A stretch of DNA of 64,000 nt, from NCBI GenBank assembly GCA_963921825.1, contig OY997596.1, positions 61,826,754 to 61,890,753 of the forward strand, given 5' to 3'. The stretch's first letter is position 1. Each line of letters starts with the position of its first letter. Source of the stretch: Erodium maritimum (Eukaryota; Streptophyta; Magnoliopsida; Geraniales; Geraniaceae). The position numbers and the translations under genes were made by a program. A model generated the notes under the pieces. That model saw nothing but the letters and a program-made list of their open reading frames with translations. It was not told the origin of the DNA and did no database searches. Below, piece by piece: positions 36,176 through 46,550 of the stretch.

Positions 36176-36550
36176 TTAGGCTTTTGCACCTTCGGCAGCT
36201 TTACAAGGATTGCAGGGATCACAAGGATTGCAAGGATTACAGGGATCACATGGATTTGCTGCTCCCAAACCTCTTTCTTCGGCTTTGCAGGGATCACAAG
36301 GACCGCAAGGATTACAGGGATTTCCTTTTCCTGGACCGCATGGGTCACAAGGATTGCAGGGATTGCACGGGCCACAAGGATTGCACGGGCCACAAGGATT
36401 GCAGGGATTTGCAGCTCCCAAAGCTCTTTCTGCCTCTTTGGCATCAACTTCGGTCGTTGTGCCTCCACGAGCCATGACCAAAGAGTTTGATCCGACGATC
36501 AAGAATAGAGCCATGGAGAAGAGCACAACGTTGATATCCTTTGATGTCAT
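36176..36550 (-). CDS. CNPC copy A: small secreted Cys-x-Pro-Cys repeat protein
   Basis: 124 residues, family not recognised. Residues 1-27 are a hydrophobic signal peptide ([20 protein letters not shown], then [10 protein letters not shown]). A short acidic linker ([17 protein letters not shown]) precedes three blocks of tandem N/G/D-P-C triplets. Block 1 has 8, block 2 has 4 and block 3 has 6, giving 18 Cys. The blocks are separated by GPGKG and [10 protein letters not shown], and the chain ends KAAEGAKA. Cys at every third residue with Pro before each suggests an extended polyproline-like rod with Cys on one face; metal binding or cross-linking is possible but unproven. The ATG at 36550 was preferred over an in-frame ATG 51 nt upstream, because that one sits about 30 bp after the TATA box and would split the signal peptide. 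It has long antisense frames (LQGSQG repeats) that are by-products. Confidence 0.75.
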   Translation of the reverse strand: MTSKDINVVLFSMALFLIVGSNSLVMARGGTTTEVDAKEAERALGAANPCNPCGPCNPCGPCNPCNPCDPCGPGKGNPCNPCGPCDPCKAEERGLGAANPCDPCNPCNPCDPCNPCKAAEGAKA

Positions 36551-36624
36551 TTTGATAATTATTGGTGGATGACTTTGGAACTTCCGAATATGTTTGTACA
36601 TTTAAGATTGTGAGGCTGACGTTG

Positions 36625-36631
36625 TTTTATA
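36625..36631 (-). promoter_or_regulatory. TATA box of CNPC copy A
   Basis: TATAAAA on the minus strand, in a block conserved upstream of all four copies. Confidence 0.65.
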
Positions 36632-36769
36632 TGACAATGTTAGCTAATTTGCTATTGGTTTTGCGTGTATGTAGTTGCGCAAATCATTCTCGAATCAAGT
36701 TTCCAAACGGAAAGTTAATTGCTATATAGTTGGAAAAAAATGATTTTATTTATAATATAAGACATTTGT

Positions 36770-37260
36770 TTACAAAATCGTTCTCCGATCAAATACCCAA
36801 ACCAAATGTCTCATTCTCTTGGACTTGCTTTTAGATTCCAGGTTATGTATATATACACAATCAGGTGTTACCCATGATACGCATAGTGATATTATTTGAA
36901 GTTTCGAAAAATATATCGAAATGCATCCGGTATAGTGAACCTGGATCACGATGGGACAGACACAGAACAAGCCTTTTTGGCTAACGAGTGGACTACACCG
37001 TTTGCTGTCCCAGAAACATACTTGAGGGACAATAAAATGCAACGCCATTTCTCAATGATACGTTCCACCGATGAGTAAAAAAGGGTAATCCCTAAAATTA
37101 GTCCCACCACATACTGAGCGTCACCCCAAATTAGGGTCTGAACCCACTGGAGAGCTCGAATAACAGTTGTGGCTTCTACAAATTCTAAGCCAAAAAACCC
37201 CCACAAGAGTGCTATTATTGACATCCACCACACAACCCCGATCATCCATACACAGTTGGC
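36770..37260 (-). pseudogene. LINE RNase H remnant between CNPC copies A and B
   Basis: The minus-strand frame 37245-36946 reads ...LEFVEATTVIRALQWVQTLI...SVERIIEKWRCILLSLKYVS...TANGVVHSLAKKA. This is the C-terminal RNase H pattern of plant LINE ORF2 (E..A and ..N..AH.LA). It lacks the upstream catalytic part. The reverse-transcriptase-side remnant at 40.66-41.16 kb is in the same orientation and could be the other half of the same LINE. Confidence 0.65.
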
Positions 37261-37429
37261 CCCACCCTATCTGACTCGTATATGAAAATACAGCCCTATC
37301 GACGCTGAGTGAGATCCATGTCAGAGGTAGAGGCGACCGACTTATTTCCCTCCAGTGTAAAACCCGCTCCGTTTCGTTAAGGTATTAATTTGCAAACGAA
37401 AACATTAGGGTAGGTTTTAAAACAAGTGC

Positions 37430-40400
37430 AAAAAAAAAAAATGATCTGGGCAGGCCAGGCTCGGCCAGCAGGCCCTTCCCCTCACTTGGGCTTGAGCCCG
37501 TTTGTTGTTTGAGGCCCAAGAGGGCCGGCCCAAGCCGCACCCCTTATAAGCTGAAACTAGGGTTTCAGCACTTCAACCACAGCCTCCATCTTCTCTCTCT
37601 CTCTACCCGACTCCCTCTCTCTCCTCCGTTCATCTTCTTCGCCGAACCATCCCCGGCCGCCACAGTTCCGGCCGCCACCTCCCTCACCGGCACCGTCTCA
37701 TCCCTTCCTCCTCCGTCCCGAACCTCCCTCACCGAGCCCGAGCTCGTTCTTCTCCGACTCAAAACCCCGACCTTCCTCGTCACCTCCTCAGCAACGGCCG
37801 ACCACCACCCGTCCTCCTCACCTCCTCCGTCCAGCCACGACCGCGCCGCCGTCCCGACCACGCCACCGTCCCGACCACCCTCCTCCCTCACCAGATCCGT
37901 CCAACCACGCCACCGTCAAGTCGCCGCCCCGTCTCCGTCTCGGAATCGTCGCCCTCCGTGAGACCCGCAACCGGCGTTTCAGCCGAGCTCGCCGGCGTCC
38001 CCACGCCCGAGCTCCTCCCGCCTTCGATCCGAGCCAACCGCCGTGCACCGCCGTGTGCCGCCCGTACTTCCCTACGGTGAGCCACCACCGTGAGTTTTCC
38101 GGCCGGCTTTATCGTTGTCGAGGGCCGTCGGATTTTCCGACCGAGCTCTCTCTCCCTTTCGTTGTATTTTCGGTTTATGTTTAAATCTGTTAGTGTAAAA
38201 ACGAGTGTAATTTTGGATCTGTTGAAATCGATTTGTATTGGGTTAAACCTGCTAATGGAATTGTTTAATTTCTAGAACTGATTTTGAATTGAAAAGGGGA
38301 AATAATTGAACAAAATCAGTGTTAATCAAAGAGGATTGTTTTTTTGAAACGAAATTTATTTGTAAAAGGAAAAAGGGGAAAATCAGTTGTGAATTCTTAA
38401 GAAAATTGATAAAATAAAATCTGATTAAATTAAACGGGTTTTAAAACGAAAGTCTTTTATTAAGGTTAGACTCGAGTTAAGTTTAATCGAAAAAGGGAAA
38501 CGAAATCAAATCGACTTTATAAGGGTTTTGGACCGAAGTATCGAGTTTGGAAACGAACGGAAGGAAACCGTTTTGTCTTACAATCAAAAACGGAATTAAT
38601 TAAAGCAAGGGAGTTCAACGACGGTTTTAAGTTAAAAAGGGATTTAAACTGGGTTTTAGATCAAACCCGGGTTCGGTGCGCGGGTGCTCGAACCCGATCC
38701 GTTGTAACCCGACTTTTATCCCGCTCGAGTGTAAACGACAACTGTCAAGTTTAAAATGGACAAATCGTAGCCGTTAACTTAACGGCGGAACCGTTATTAA
38801 CTTGGGCGTTGAGTTATTTATTTTTCGACCGGTTCGTACTAGTTTAAAGTGAGTTAAATCTGTGTTCTTTTAGATCGTGCTGCGGACCGAGGCAAAGGGA
38901 GGCTCGGCGAGTGACTGCGATTCATCTCGGGTTTAGTGGAGCGCTTCTGGAGTTGCTTACGAGGTAGGGAAAAGTAGCCGGATCTCGGCCCTGACTAGGG
39001 AAAGTTAACAGTAGAATTGCATGTGACACCGGGGTGTCGTGGGTTGAGTAGGTTTATTTTAAATACTAGAAAAGCATGATGCGGGGTTTGTAGCGTTTAT
39101 CAGAAAAGCATGTTACAGGAACTTAGGAATTATTGAGAAAAGCATGTGACACTTAGCAGTGTCGTAGGAGCAGAGAACTTAGCGTTAGTTGTTTTACTGG
39201 AGGCATATGACCATGCCCGGAGGTTGATTGTGAAACTGTTGATATTAGGACTGTTGGAGGCTTGGGTTAAGCCGGAGGTTGATTGCTTTTTGGCGTCTTT
39301 GGTGGCCATGAGAGCCCGTGTTGTTAATCGTGTTTGGGTGGCCATGAGAGCCTGTACTTTATTGTTGGTGTTTTAGCTGGCTTACGAGTTAGAGTCTCGG
39401 TAAGTTGCAAGCGTGTTTTATTGTTGAGTTTTGGGTGGCCGTGAGTGCCCGTGGGGTTGTTGAAACCGTGTCTTTACCTTTGGTGTTTTGGGTGGCCTTG
39501 AGAGCCCGTGTACTAAGGTTGGTGTCTTTGGCTGGCCTGACCGAGTTAGAGTCTCGGGGGGGTTGCAAGCTCTCTTTAGCTGGCTTACGAGTTAGAGTCT
39601 CGGTAAGTTGCAAGCGTGTTTTATGGTTGGTGTCTTGGGAGGCCGTGAGTGCCCGTGGGGCTGTTGAGTTCGAGTTTTACTGTTAGTGTCTTGGTGGCCA
39701 TGAGTGCCTATGAGTGTTGAACCTGTGTTGTTACTGGTTGTGAACTTGCTTGTGATTGTGATTGTGTTTGTGATTGTGTTTGTGGTTACCGGAGGTTGGG
39801 GGCCCGCTTCCTGAAACGGGGGTCCACGAGCACACGCGTCTGCATGTTCAGACGGGGTAGGGGGCCCGCCCGCCAATAAAGGGGTCCTGGCCGCGCGTGT
39901 GTGGTTTGGGTTCGTGAGCGTACCTTGGCTGGCTTATGGGTTAGAGTCCCAGTAAGTTGCAGCATTTTCCGGCTGGCTTATGGGTTAGAGTCCCAGTAAG
40001 TTGCAGTATTTTCCGGCTGGCTTATGGGTTAGAGTCCCGGTAAGTTGCAGCATTCTTGGGTTGGCCTGACCGGGTTAGAGTCCCGGGAGGGCGTTCTTGG
40101 CAGCTGGTTTGCGATCCTTTGCGATCTTTTTTGGGGTTACGTGGTTCCTTTGAGTCCTTGGAAGAGGTCGTGATCGTTTTGTCGTGTCTACTTACGTGTT
40201 TGAGTGTTGAGTTGTTCGAGGAAGGTCACCGTGGGTGTTTGTCAGTCAGAGTACTTGGGTTGGGGACAGTGATCCCCGGGGTCGAGTTTGTTGTTGGTGT
40301 TACCGGCATTGTCTGCTAATTATGCCGTAGTCAGTCTGTTATTCGTGGTGGTGAGCGAACGCTCACCCCTAGCTGCTTTTCCTACAGGTACTGTTCGTGG

Positions 40401-40646
40401 GACGGACTAGATGAGCTCTCGAAGCTTGTGGAGCTAGGAGCGGAGTCCGGGTTTTGTCTTTTGAGTTTAGTGACGGATACCTTGTAATTTTGTCCACTTG
40501 TTGGGACGTGGTTTAAGCTGAAATTATTATTTGTTGAACTAAACTGGTATTTTAAAGTGTTTAATGAAAACAGGTTTCAAGTGTTTTTATGTTTTTAAAA
40601 CGTTCGCGTCCCTAGTTCGGTTTACTGAAATTGGGGCGTGACATCC
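37430..40646. mobile_element. LTR-like retroelement sequence, non-coding
   Basis: About 3.2 kb without any gag/pol signature. It has a TATA-like CTTATAAG and CT-rich leader near 37545. A Pro/Ser/Arg-rich GC stretch lies at 37.6-38.1 kb, and it contains minisatellites. Its right end reads GTTCGCGTCCCTAG...GGGGCGTGACA. A second sequence with a matching end (GTTCGCGTCTCGAG...GGGGTGTGACA) ends at 45862, and both share TTTTCCTAC and CACCCCT words upstream. Ending in CA suits an LTR. The left border and target duplication were not found. Confidence 0.5.
39374..40060. repeat. Minisatellites inside the LTR-like element
   Basis: A 44-bp unit (GGCTGGCTTATGGGTTAGAG...) occurs three times at 39927, 39971 and 40015. 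Related units GCTGGCTTACGAGTTAGAGT recur ~205 bp apart near 39375 and 39580. GGTGGCCATGAGAGCCCGTG-type words recur from 39300 to 39700. Confidence 0.85.
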
Positions 40647-40659
40647 AGGGTCGCGTGTA

Positions 40660-41165
40660 GTACTGGTCCGCGAAGTCCCCGTATAGGCCTCTCTCCAACT
40701 ATGTAAGTGACTCTTAATCGTAACATCCAAGACCTCAACTGATGGGGGGCCTGGTCCCACACAACCCCACTTTTGGCTTCAATATTTCTCATATTATCAT
40801 GCTATCCGCCCATTTACCAACATGTTTGGTGGAGTCATAATAAGGGTCAACCAAAATTCCAACATATGTTGCGGGAGAAAGAAGATCTAGCTAGGTTTTG
40901 GCCCAAACCTCCTGTGCGAAACGGCAATGCAAGTGGAATGTAGTTTCTCGATCCCTTTGACACGGCAATGCAAGTGGAATGTAGTTTCTCGATCCCTTTG
41001 ACAGACAGGACACTCCTCCGGAATAAGAACATATTTGGTCCGGAGATTGGCGGCCACTAGTAATATCTGAGAGAGACCGCCATAAGAACACTCTTATCCG
41101 AAGTTTGTGCAAAAAATGGAAAGATTACAGTTCGGAAGTGCAAACAAAGGTCAAGCCCAATTAGG
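40660..41165 (-). pseudogene. LINE reverse-transcriptase C-terminal (zf-RVT) remnant
   Basis: Minus-strand frames give KLRIRVFLWRSLSDI followed, after a frame break, by CPVCQRDRETTFHLHCRFAQ. This is the zf-RVT pattern (C..C....E...HL...C) found just after the reverse transcriptase of plant LINEs. A 41-bp tandem duplication (40921-40961, 40962-41002) repeats the REYTFHL-coding part and disrupts it. Confidence 0.7.
40921..41002. repeat. Perfect 41-bp tandem duplication
   Basis: ACGGCAATGCAAGTGGAATG through CCCTTTGAC occurs twice in a row without differences, inside the LINE remnant. It is probably recent. Confidence 0.95.
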
Positions 41166-41400
41166 ATCGTCAAAACAAAGGTCAAAACAGGTTAGAACCC
41201 ATGGTTAAATAACAAAATCATTCATTTTTTAATTGAGTTCAATATAAGATTATTAATTTCACTTACATCTACATATAGACTGAAATCTGAAAGGAAGTCC
41301 AAAATTATTTTGTGAATTTGACTTCAATTAAATATTTGAGTTCTAGCATATTTGTCATATAGACATGCTCTTCTTAACTTGGTAGAGTGTTATAATTAAC

Positions 41401-41413
41401 TACTCGGAAAACT
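41401..41413. repeat. Left target-site duplication of the B-arm retroposon
   Basis: TACTCGGAAAACT, repeated at 43034-43046. The C arm has it once (inverse near 47803-47815). Confidence 0.85.
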
Positions 41414-43033
41414 GGACTGATTGAGCAAGAGAGCGGCGGCTAGGGTTTGCGCCGTCGCTGATAGTGGGAGTTTGTGTTGATTGCAGTGCATCATGCCTGT
41501 GACCATGGGGCTGGATCATATGATCCAGGTTGTGCTTTTCCTAACGTTGAATACATCGTGGAATTGTGGGTTTGCAGAGGAGCAGAAGCAAGTTCTTTGG
41601 TCTTTGGTTTTGGTCGGCGACCGAAATAAGCATGGCTGGGGGCGTTGTGGTGGAACCTCTGATGATGAGGGGTGGTGCGGCACCAGCCTTGCGGTGTCGC
41701 CGGGGAAGACAGGCCGAGTACTGGCCTTCGGTGGCCGCAGCGGACCAGAGGCGGACCATCGATCATCCCGTTCATCGCCGTGGACGGCGGCAGGGGAGTT
41801 GTTCACCACCGCTGCGTATGTGAGGGATGGAGAGAGCGGCAAGAAGAGGGCGACGTCTGGCCGTGTGGTTCCCCGCATCCCATCGACTCGATGTTCTCCA
41901 CGGCCCGCATCGCCGAGTGCGGACGTGGAGGTTCTCGCCAGATCTCTCGGAGGAGTCGTGGGTCTCGTCCCAGTGGTCCTGACGACACAGAGGATCAGGG
42001 AGGCAGGTCGGGCGTCGTGGGGGACGGGTCATTCCTAGACGGCGTCGCGGGGCGGAGTACGACGCATTCAGGAATCGGAGTCCGTGGTGCTTGAGTCTGG
42101 CGGACGACGAGAGAAGGAGGAACGGGAGGCTAGGGTTCCAAGCATGATGGTTGGGCCGAGACAGAGTCCGGCGGGCGGCAGAAGAAGATGGCGGCATTAG
42201 GGAAGACGTCGACGGTGGCTAGGGTTCCGGGAGAAAGGTTGTCGGCGCTGCAAGCAAAGGAATCTAGGATTCAGGGGTCTTGGGCCGAGATGGGCTTTGG
42301 TTATGAGTCGGTCCGGGCTGACCGGGCTGGGTCGGGCCTAGTCGGGGCTGAGGAGGAAGCTGGTTGGGATTGCCTGGGTCGGGTCGGTTTGGACCGGGTT
42401 GGGTCTGGAGGTCGAGGTGGTTTGGGTCAGGGTTGGGGCTGCTCTTCGTGGATCGGCCTATCTGAGGAGTTTACACAGGCCGGGGCAGAGTCCGGCCCTG
42501 TTTTGGCACGAATTTCGAGGAGTTATCGGAATTATGGTGGTGCGTCAAACATAGCAGCGGCGAGGGGCTTCAGGCACCCTCGCCTCCAGGAATGAGTATG
42601 GAAGGGGCCAGGGAAGGTTTGATCGGCTGTACCTTTTCCCTGGTGTATAGGTGGCAAGGGTACCACCAACAGTTGATAAGTTACTTCTCTACCACTTCGG
42701 AGTCAGCAATCCAGCGTTCAGAAGCCCTACCATTATCAGTCAAGGGAGGACGACGCACGCTGACTTACCGGGGGAGTAATTGGTCCACCACTACTTGCTT
42801 ATCCTCTGATCTGCTCGATCAGTATCTTATGGTTGTAGTATACTGTATCGGTGTCCTTGGACGCTACCGCAGTCCCACCCCTCCGACCGCCCCTATGTCA
42901 AAGAGCAAAATTTATTTATCTGCATTTGTCTTTCATGTTTTGTTAGTTTGGTTCCTATGTACGGTGTCTCCGGTTCCCGAAGGCACCAGAATGCTTTTAT
43001 ATTAATAATATTATCGTTTCTCTAAAAAAAAAT
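41414..43033 (+). mobile_element. 1.6-kb poly(A)-tailed retroposon inserted in the B arm
   Basis: Flanked by the 13-bp duplication TACTCGGAAAACT. Ends in TATTATCGTTTCTCTAAAAAAAAAT. The paralogous C arm is continuous across this point (…AACTACTCGGAAAACTATAT) and so shows the empty site. The GC-rich body has open frames on both strands (41481-42038, 42188-42595) without recognisable reverse transcriptase or endonuclease motifs. It is probably a non-autonomous or 5'-truncated LINE. The left part GGCGGCTAGGGTTTGCGCCG looks like a transcript leader, so a retrocopied gene is also possible. Confidence 0.82.
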
Positions 43034-43163
43034 TACTCGGAAAACTATATTATATTATTTTCAGTTATATAGCAATTAGTTTTCGGTTGGGAAATTTGAT
43101 TGGAAATTATTTTTCGGCAGCGACATAAACGCAAAACCAAGAGAAAATTAGCAAACAATGTCA

Positions 43164-43170
43164 TATAAAA
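43164..43170 (+). promoter_or_regulatory. TATA box of CNPC copy B
   Basis: TATAAAA, conserved with the other three copies, 81 bp before the ATG at 43245. Confidence 0.65.
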
Positions 43171-43244
43171 TAACGTGAGCTTCACAATCTTAAATGTACA
43201 AACATATTCGGAAGTTCCAAGGTTATCCACCAATAATTATCAAA

Positions 43245-43619
43245 ATGGCATCGAAAGTTATAAACGTCATGCTCTTCTCCATAGTTCTGTTCTTGATCAT
43301 CGGATCAAACACTTTAGTCATGGCTCGTGGAGGCACAACAACCGAAAGTGATGCCAAAGAGGCAGAAAGAGGTTTGGGAGCGGTAAATCCCTGCAATCCT
43401 TGTGGCCCGTGCAATCCTTGTGGTCCGTGAAATCCTTGTGACCCGTGCGGTCCAAGAAAAGGAAATCCCTGTAATCCTTGCGGTCCCTGTGATCCCTGCA
43501 AGGCCGAAGAAAGAGGTTTGGGAACAGCAAATCCCTGTGATCCCTGCAATCCTTGCAATCCCTGCAATCCTTGCGATCCCTGTAATCCCTGCAAAGCTGC
43601 CACAGAAGAAAAAGCCTGA
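43245..43619 (+). pseudogene. CNPC copy B: same family, single Cys-to-stop change
   Basis: Same layout as copies A, C and D: signal peptide beginning MASKVINVMLFSIVLFLIIG, acidic linker, then triplet blocks. The frame meets TGA at 43428-43430 after four triplets, where the others have TGC (Cys). Beyond it the frame is open to a TGA at 43617-43619, so the 125-codon length equals copy A and there is no frameshift. A truncated 61-residue product could still be made. The conserved 3'UTR intron is present (43664-43890). B shares SNTLV in the signal peptide with copy C and is that copy's inverted partner. Selenocysteine is not expected in land plants. Confidence 0.75.
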
Positions 43620-44194
43620 TGTGATATCGAAACAATAACAGGAGGTGTGGGACTAACACATTCGTAAGTACCTTGACTTTAATCAAGATTCTCTGTTCCA
43701 TAATTTAACCCATCTTTTGCTCGTTCCACTTGCTGAATTAATATTTTGTATATTTGATATGACCAAAATATGTTAATTTTCTCTCTTTAACTATATGTCT
43801 AGAGTTTAGACAACAAAAATCATCACATAAATTGCTTATTTAATAAAACAAATATTAATTTTGTGGAACAATTGGATTGTTTGGTTGCAGTTCATATGCG
43901 TACTTAAACCGGATCATAGGAGCCGGATGAGGAGCAGGAGCATCTAGATTGTAAATAATACTGGTTGTCACGATGATGATGAGTCACGATGGGCATCCTT
44001 AATTTTTATCAACTGTTTTGATTTAATTTATCCATTTCTTTTTGTTTTGTTGGTTTTATATTTCCTCTCCTTGAGAAGCCAATTGGGTAATTGTATTTTT
44101 TTTTATCAATAAACACTATAATTAGAGTGCGAATTGAATTTTTCAATGAGATTCAGCATGAAATAGTCTAGTTAATAAATATATATTTTTATCA

Positions 44195-44950
44195 GCGAAA
44201 GTTTTATTGAATGATCCTAATCTTCGAAATGAAGACTGAGGACGAGGAGATATATCCCCTCCAAAATGCAGGATAAAGACCGCTCGAGGTTGTAGGAGAC
44301 ACCTTGTATTTTAACAAAAATCTCTTACAAGGACTCAACAATATTGTTGAAAACTATCTTGTTCCTTACCAACCAAATAAACTAGATGATAAAGAAAACT
44401 ATGCTTCCTTGTCGTTTCCTAGAACTCTTGATGGCAACTGATTTCTAAGAACAATCAATTCCTTGACATCCCCTAGACAAGACCACTTCAATCCCTTCCA
44501 AATTCACAATGACAAACCAAATATACCAAGATCTAGAAGGGGCATACCGTTGGAGAGAGACGGGCCCTCAGGATCCGGCCCTTGATCTAGACAGGCTTCT
44601 CACCACTATAGAATTTTCCAATTCAGCCTCGAAGTCTAAAACTTCGAAGTCTCAAAAATATAATATTTAATTAGAGACTTCAGCTTTGACACTTCAATGA
44701 ACACCCTGCCCTTACATTGAAGTTGTAGATGGTTGACCTCCTCTAAATCAGTAGAACAGAAAGGACAAAAAACATCACCTAAAGGAAGATTTAGCCCTCT
44801 ATTAAGGGGGAAGAACATGGTCGGGATGAATCGATGACAAGTTAACCTAGTAAAAACTGAGGTTTTTGGAGGTAAGAGAGGAGACCACAAGAATTGAGCC
44901 GAATCGGGTTTAATAGTCACCTCAACTTCCAAGAGTTCATGCATCTATTT
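44195..44950 (-). pseudogene. LINE remnant with zf-RVT motif at the inner edge of the B arm
   Basis: The minus-strand frame 44944-44636 contains LPPKTSVFTRLTCHRFIPT and CPFCSTDLEEVNHLQLQC, the zf-RVT domain following LINE reverse transcriptase. The likely 3' tail is TTTTTATCAGCGAAAGTTTT at 44199. The tail part (to about 44299) is also in the C arm, inverted, but the zf-RVT part is not. Confidence 0.65.
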
Positions 44951-44989
44951 TACTAAACCTCTTAACTCAAACAGATGTGCAAATATGTC

Positions 44990-45862
44990 TTCACTCATCA
45001 AAGAGCTATGTGAGCTAATGCGTGTTATTCTCTTAACGTGTGTTTCAAGAGGAGATGTGTCCGGTAGGATACCTACACTGAGAGAGTATGTCGGTGTAGA
45101 GTATAGAGGACGAGGACTGTTTAACTATTACCCCGATGCGATATGTCCGGGAAGGCATACGACCGAGGTATGTGCCGGTCCGGTATGCGTGAGGCCCTGA
45201 TTATACGTGACAGGAAGACGTCCGATTGAGGGATTTCCGGTCTGGGATGTTACCCCGATTCTACGTGACGGGAAGATATCGGGACCGATGTTGTGTGTTC
45301 CGGTACGATATAAATGGGACGGGATGTGATAGCCGGCGATGTTAAGGGCGGTGGTACTAATTTATGTGTTGCTCTGATGTGTGTGTTGTGTGTGCTGATT
45401 GGCTTTGTGCATTATTATATTTGTGTTATTATGGTCTTGCGAGAGTGATTAGTGATTGGTACTTGTCATGTGGGCGTTGTTGATAGCTATGCTTTGCTAG
45501 TATGTCATAATTGGACGGTTACTCATGGTGGTGAACTGAGGTTCATAACCTTAACTACTTTTCCTACTGAGCGAAAACTCACCCCTTACCTTGTTGTTTT
45601 TCAGGTGTTGAGCGGGATCAGTACTAGCAGGATTCTCCGAGCTTGGGAGTTGGCGAGGGTTTTGGCTAGTGGCTAGAGACGTACAATTTTTATTGCTGTT
45701 TTGAACTCTTTTATTACGTGTTTTTACCGAGCTTTTGACTCGTGTGGATTTTCGGAACTTTAAATTGTTATTTGAGACCCTCTTCCTTTATTAAACAACT
45801 TTATTAATTATCGTTTTAAGTTCGCGTCTCGAGTCCGGTCAAAACCGGATTTGGGGTGTGAC
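44990..45862. mobile_element. Second LTR-like fragment, ending GGGGTGTGACA
   Basis: Its end resembles the element at 37.4-40.6 kb (CACCCCTTACC, TTTTCAGGTG, GTTCGCGTCTCGAGTCCGG, GGTGTGACA). The earlier part has short degenerate repeats of CCGG/ACGTGACGGGAAGA type. No coding signature. It sits in the loop between the inverted arms. Confidence 0.45.
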
Positions 45863-46550
45863 AAGAAAGTGGAGAGTTTAATAGAGAATGGGGAACTCCA
45901 ACAAGACATGATCACCAAGGCAAATCAAGAAGGCATTCAAGAACAATTCAAGACTTCAACAAATCTGTTTTTGCCTCTACTTCAAGGAATTAATGAAGCC
46001 AACTTATTCATCATTTCCAAAGGAGATTCAGCCCCTCAAACCACTCAAGAACATTAAATAGCCAAGGTATGCATTTAAATTCAGATTATTAATGAGTTAC
46101 TTTTGCTGTTTTGCAGATTCCAAGCATTTAGTTTATCAAGAGTCATTTAGCATTAATTAGAGTCAAATGTAATCAATTTTAGACCCTTGAAGGTCACTTG
46201 CTGCTGGACTTTTTTAATAAAGTCCCTTCTCAGCATGTATTATGCAAGTTTTATGAAATAAAAATATTCGAGTTTTCTTCTGGGAAGAATCTATCACATT
46301 CAACCTTCTTGTGCACGAAGCCTTGAAGTTCTTTGTTCGACTTATCACAAACTTTCCATAATCCGTGTGGCGCCATTCAATCCACCATCTATCCTTCTAG
46401 TTACTTTGATTCTTCAAAAAGTGTTGTACGACCAGTTGAAGCAATCTCCATCATCGACTCTATCTTCGTCCATTAGAACCTTAGAAAGTGTTGTACGACC
46501 AGTTAAGGTTCTCCATTTTACCACCACGTTCCTGTATAGGGACCTTTGTA
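45863..46550. other. Loop sequence of the inverted duplication, retroelement-like
   Basis: A short plus-strand frame (45851-46057) encodes a Gln/Glu-rich peptide with no assignable family. At 46417-46506 AAAGTGTTGTACGACCAGTT occurs twice about 68 bp apart. It is probably LTR or LINE debris. Confidence 0.4.

Larger units (their letters stand above)
35800..36640 (-). other. Transcription unit of CNPC copy A, with 3'UTR intron
   Basis: Inferred from conservation with the other copies. The TATA box (TATAAAA on the minus strand) is at 36631-36625 and the leader carries the conserved ATGTACAAACATATTCGGAA. The coding region is 36550-36176. A GTAAGT donor lies at 36151, only 24 nt after the stop. 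The acceptor TTTGGTTGCAG ends at 35856, giving a 296-nt 3'UTR intron. The downstream exon contains GGAGCAGGAGCACCTGC. Confidence 0.55.
41215..44299. repeat. B arm of the inverted duplication
   Basis: Aligns in reverse complement with about 46551-48868. Matching words include CTACATATAGACTGAAATCT (41270) against AGATTTCAGTCTATATGTAG (48791). Others are AATTGTATTTTTTTTTATCA, AACTACTCGGAAAACT, the whole CNPC gene with its intron, and GAATGATCCTAATCTTCGAA near 44209 against its inverse near 46617. The arm holds one retroposon (41414-43033) absent from the other arm. The similarity stops within a LINE-like tail at about 44299. Confidence 0.8.

Noticed and set aside
37509-37961. Pro/Ser/Thr-rich 150-codon frame as an extensin-like gene
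   Set aside because: No signal peptide and no Ser-Pro4 repeats. It lies in a CT-rich leader of the LTR-like element, with open frames on both strands.
41481-42595. Frames of 120-185 codons in the B-arm insert as real genes
   Set aside because: Overlapping frames on both strands in GC-rich DNA, no recognisable domains, and the segment is a recent insertion with a poly(A) tail.
43428-43430. TGA in CNPC copy B as a selenocysteine codon
   Set aside because: Land plants lack the selenocysteine insertion machinery, and the other three copies have a Cys codon here.
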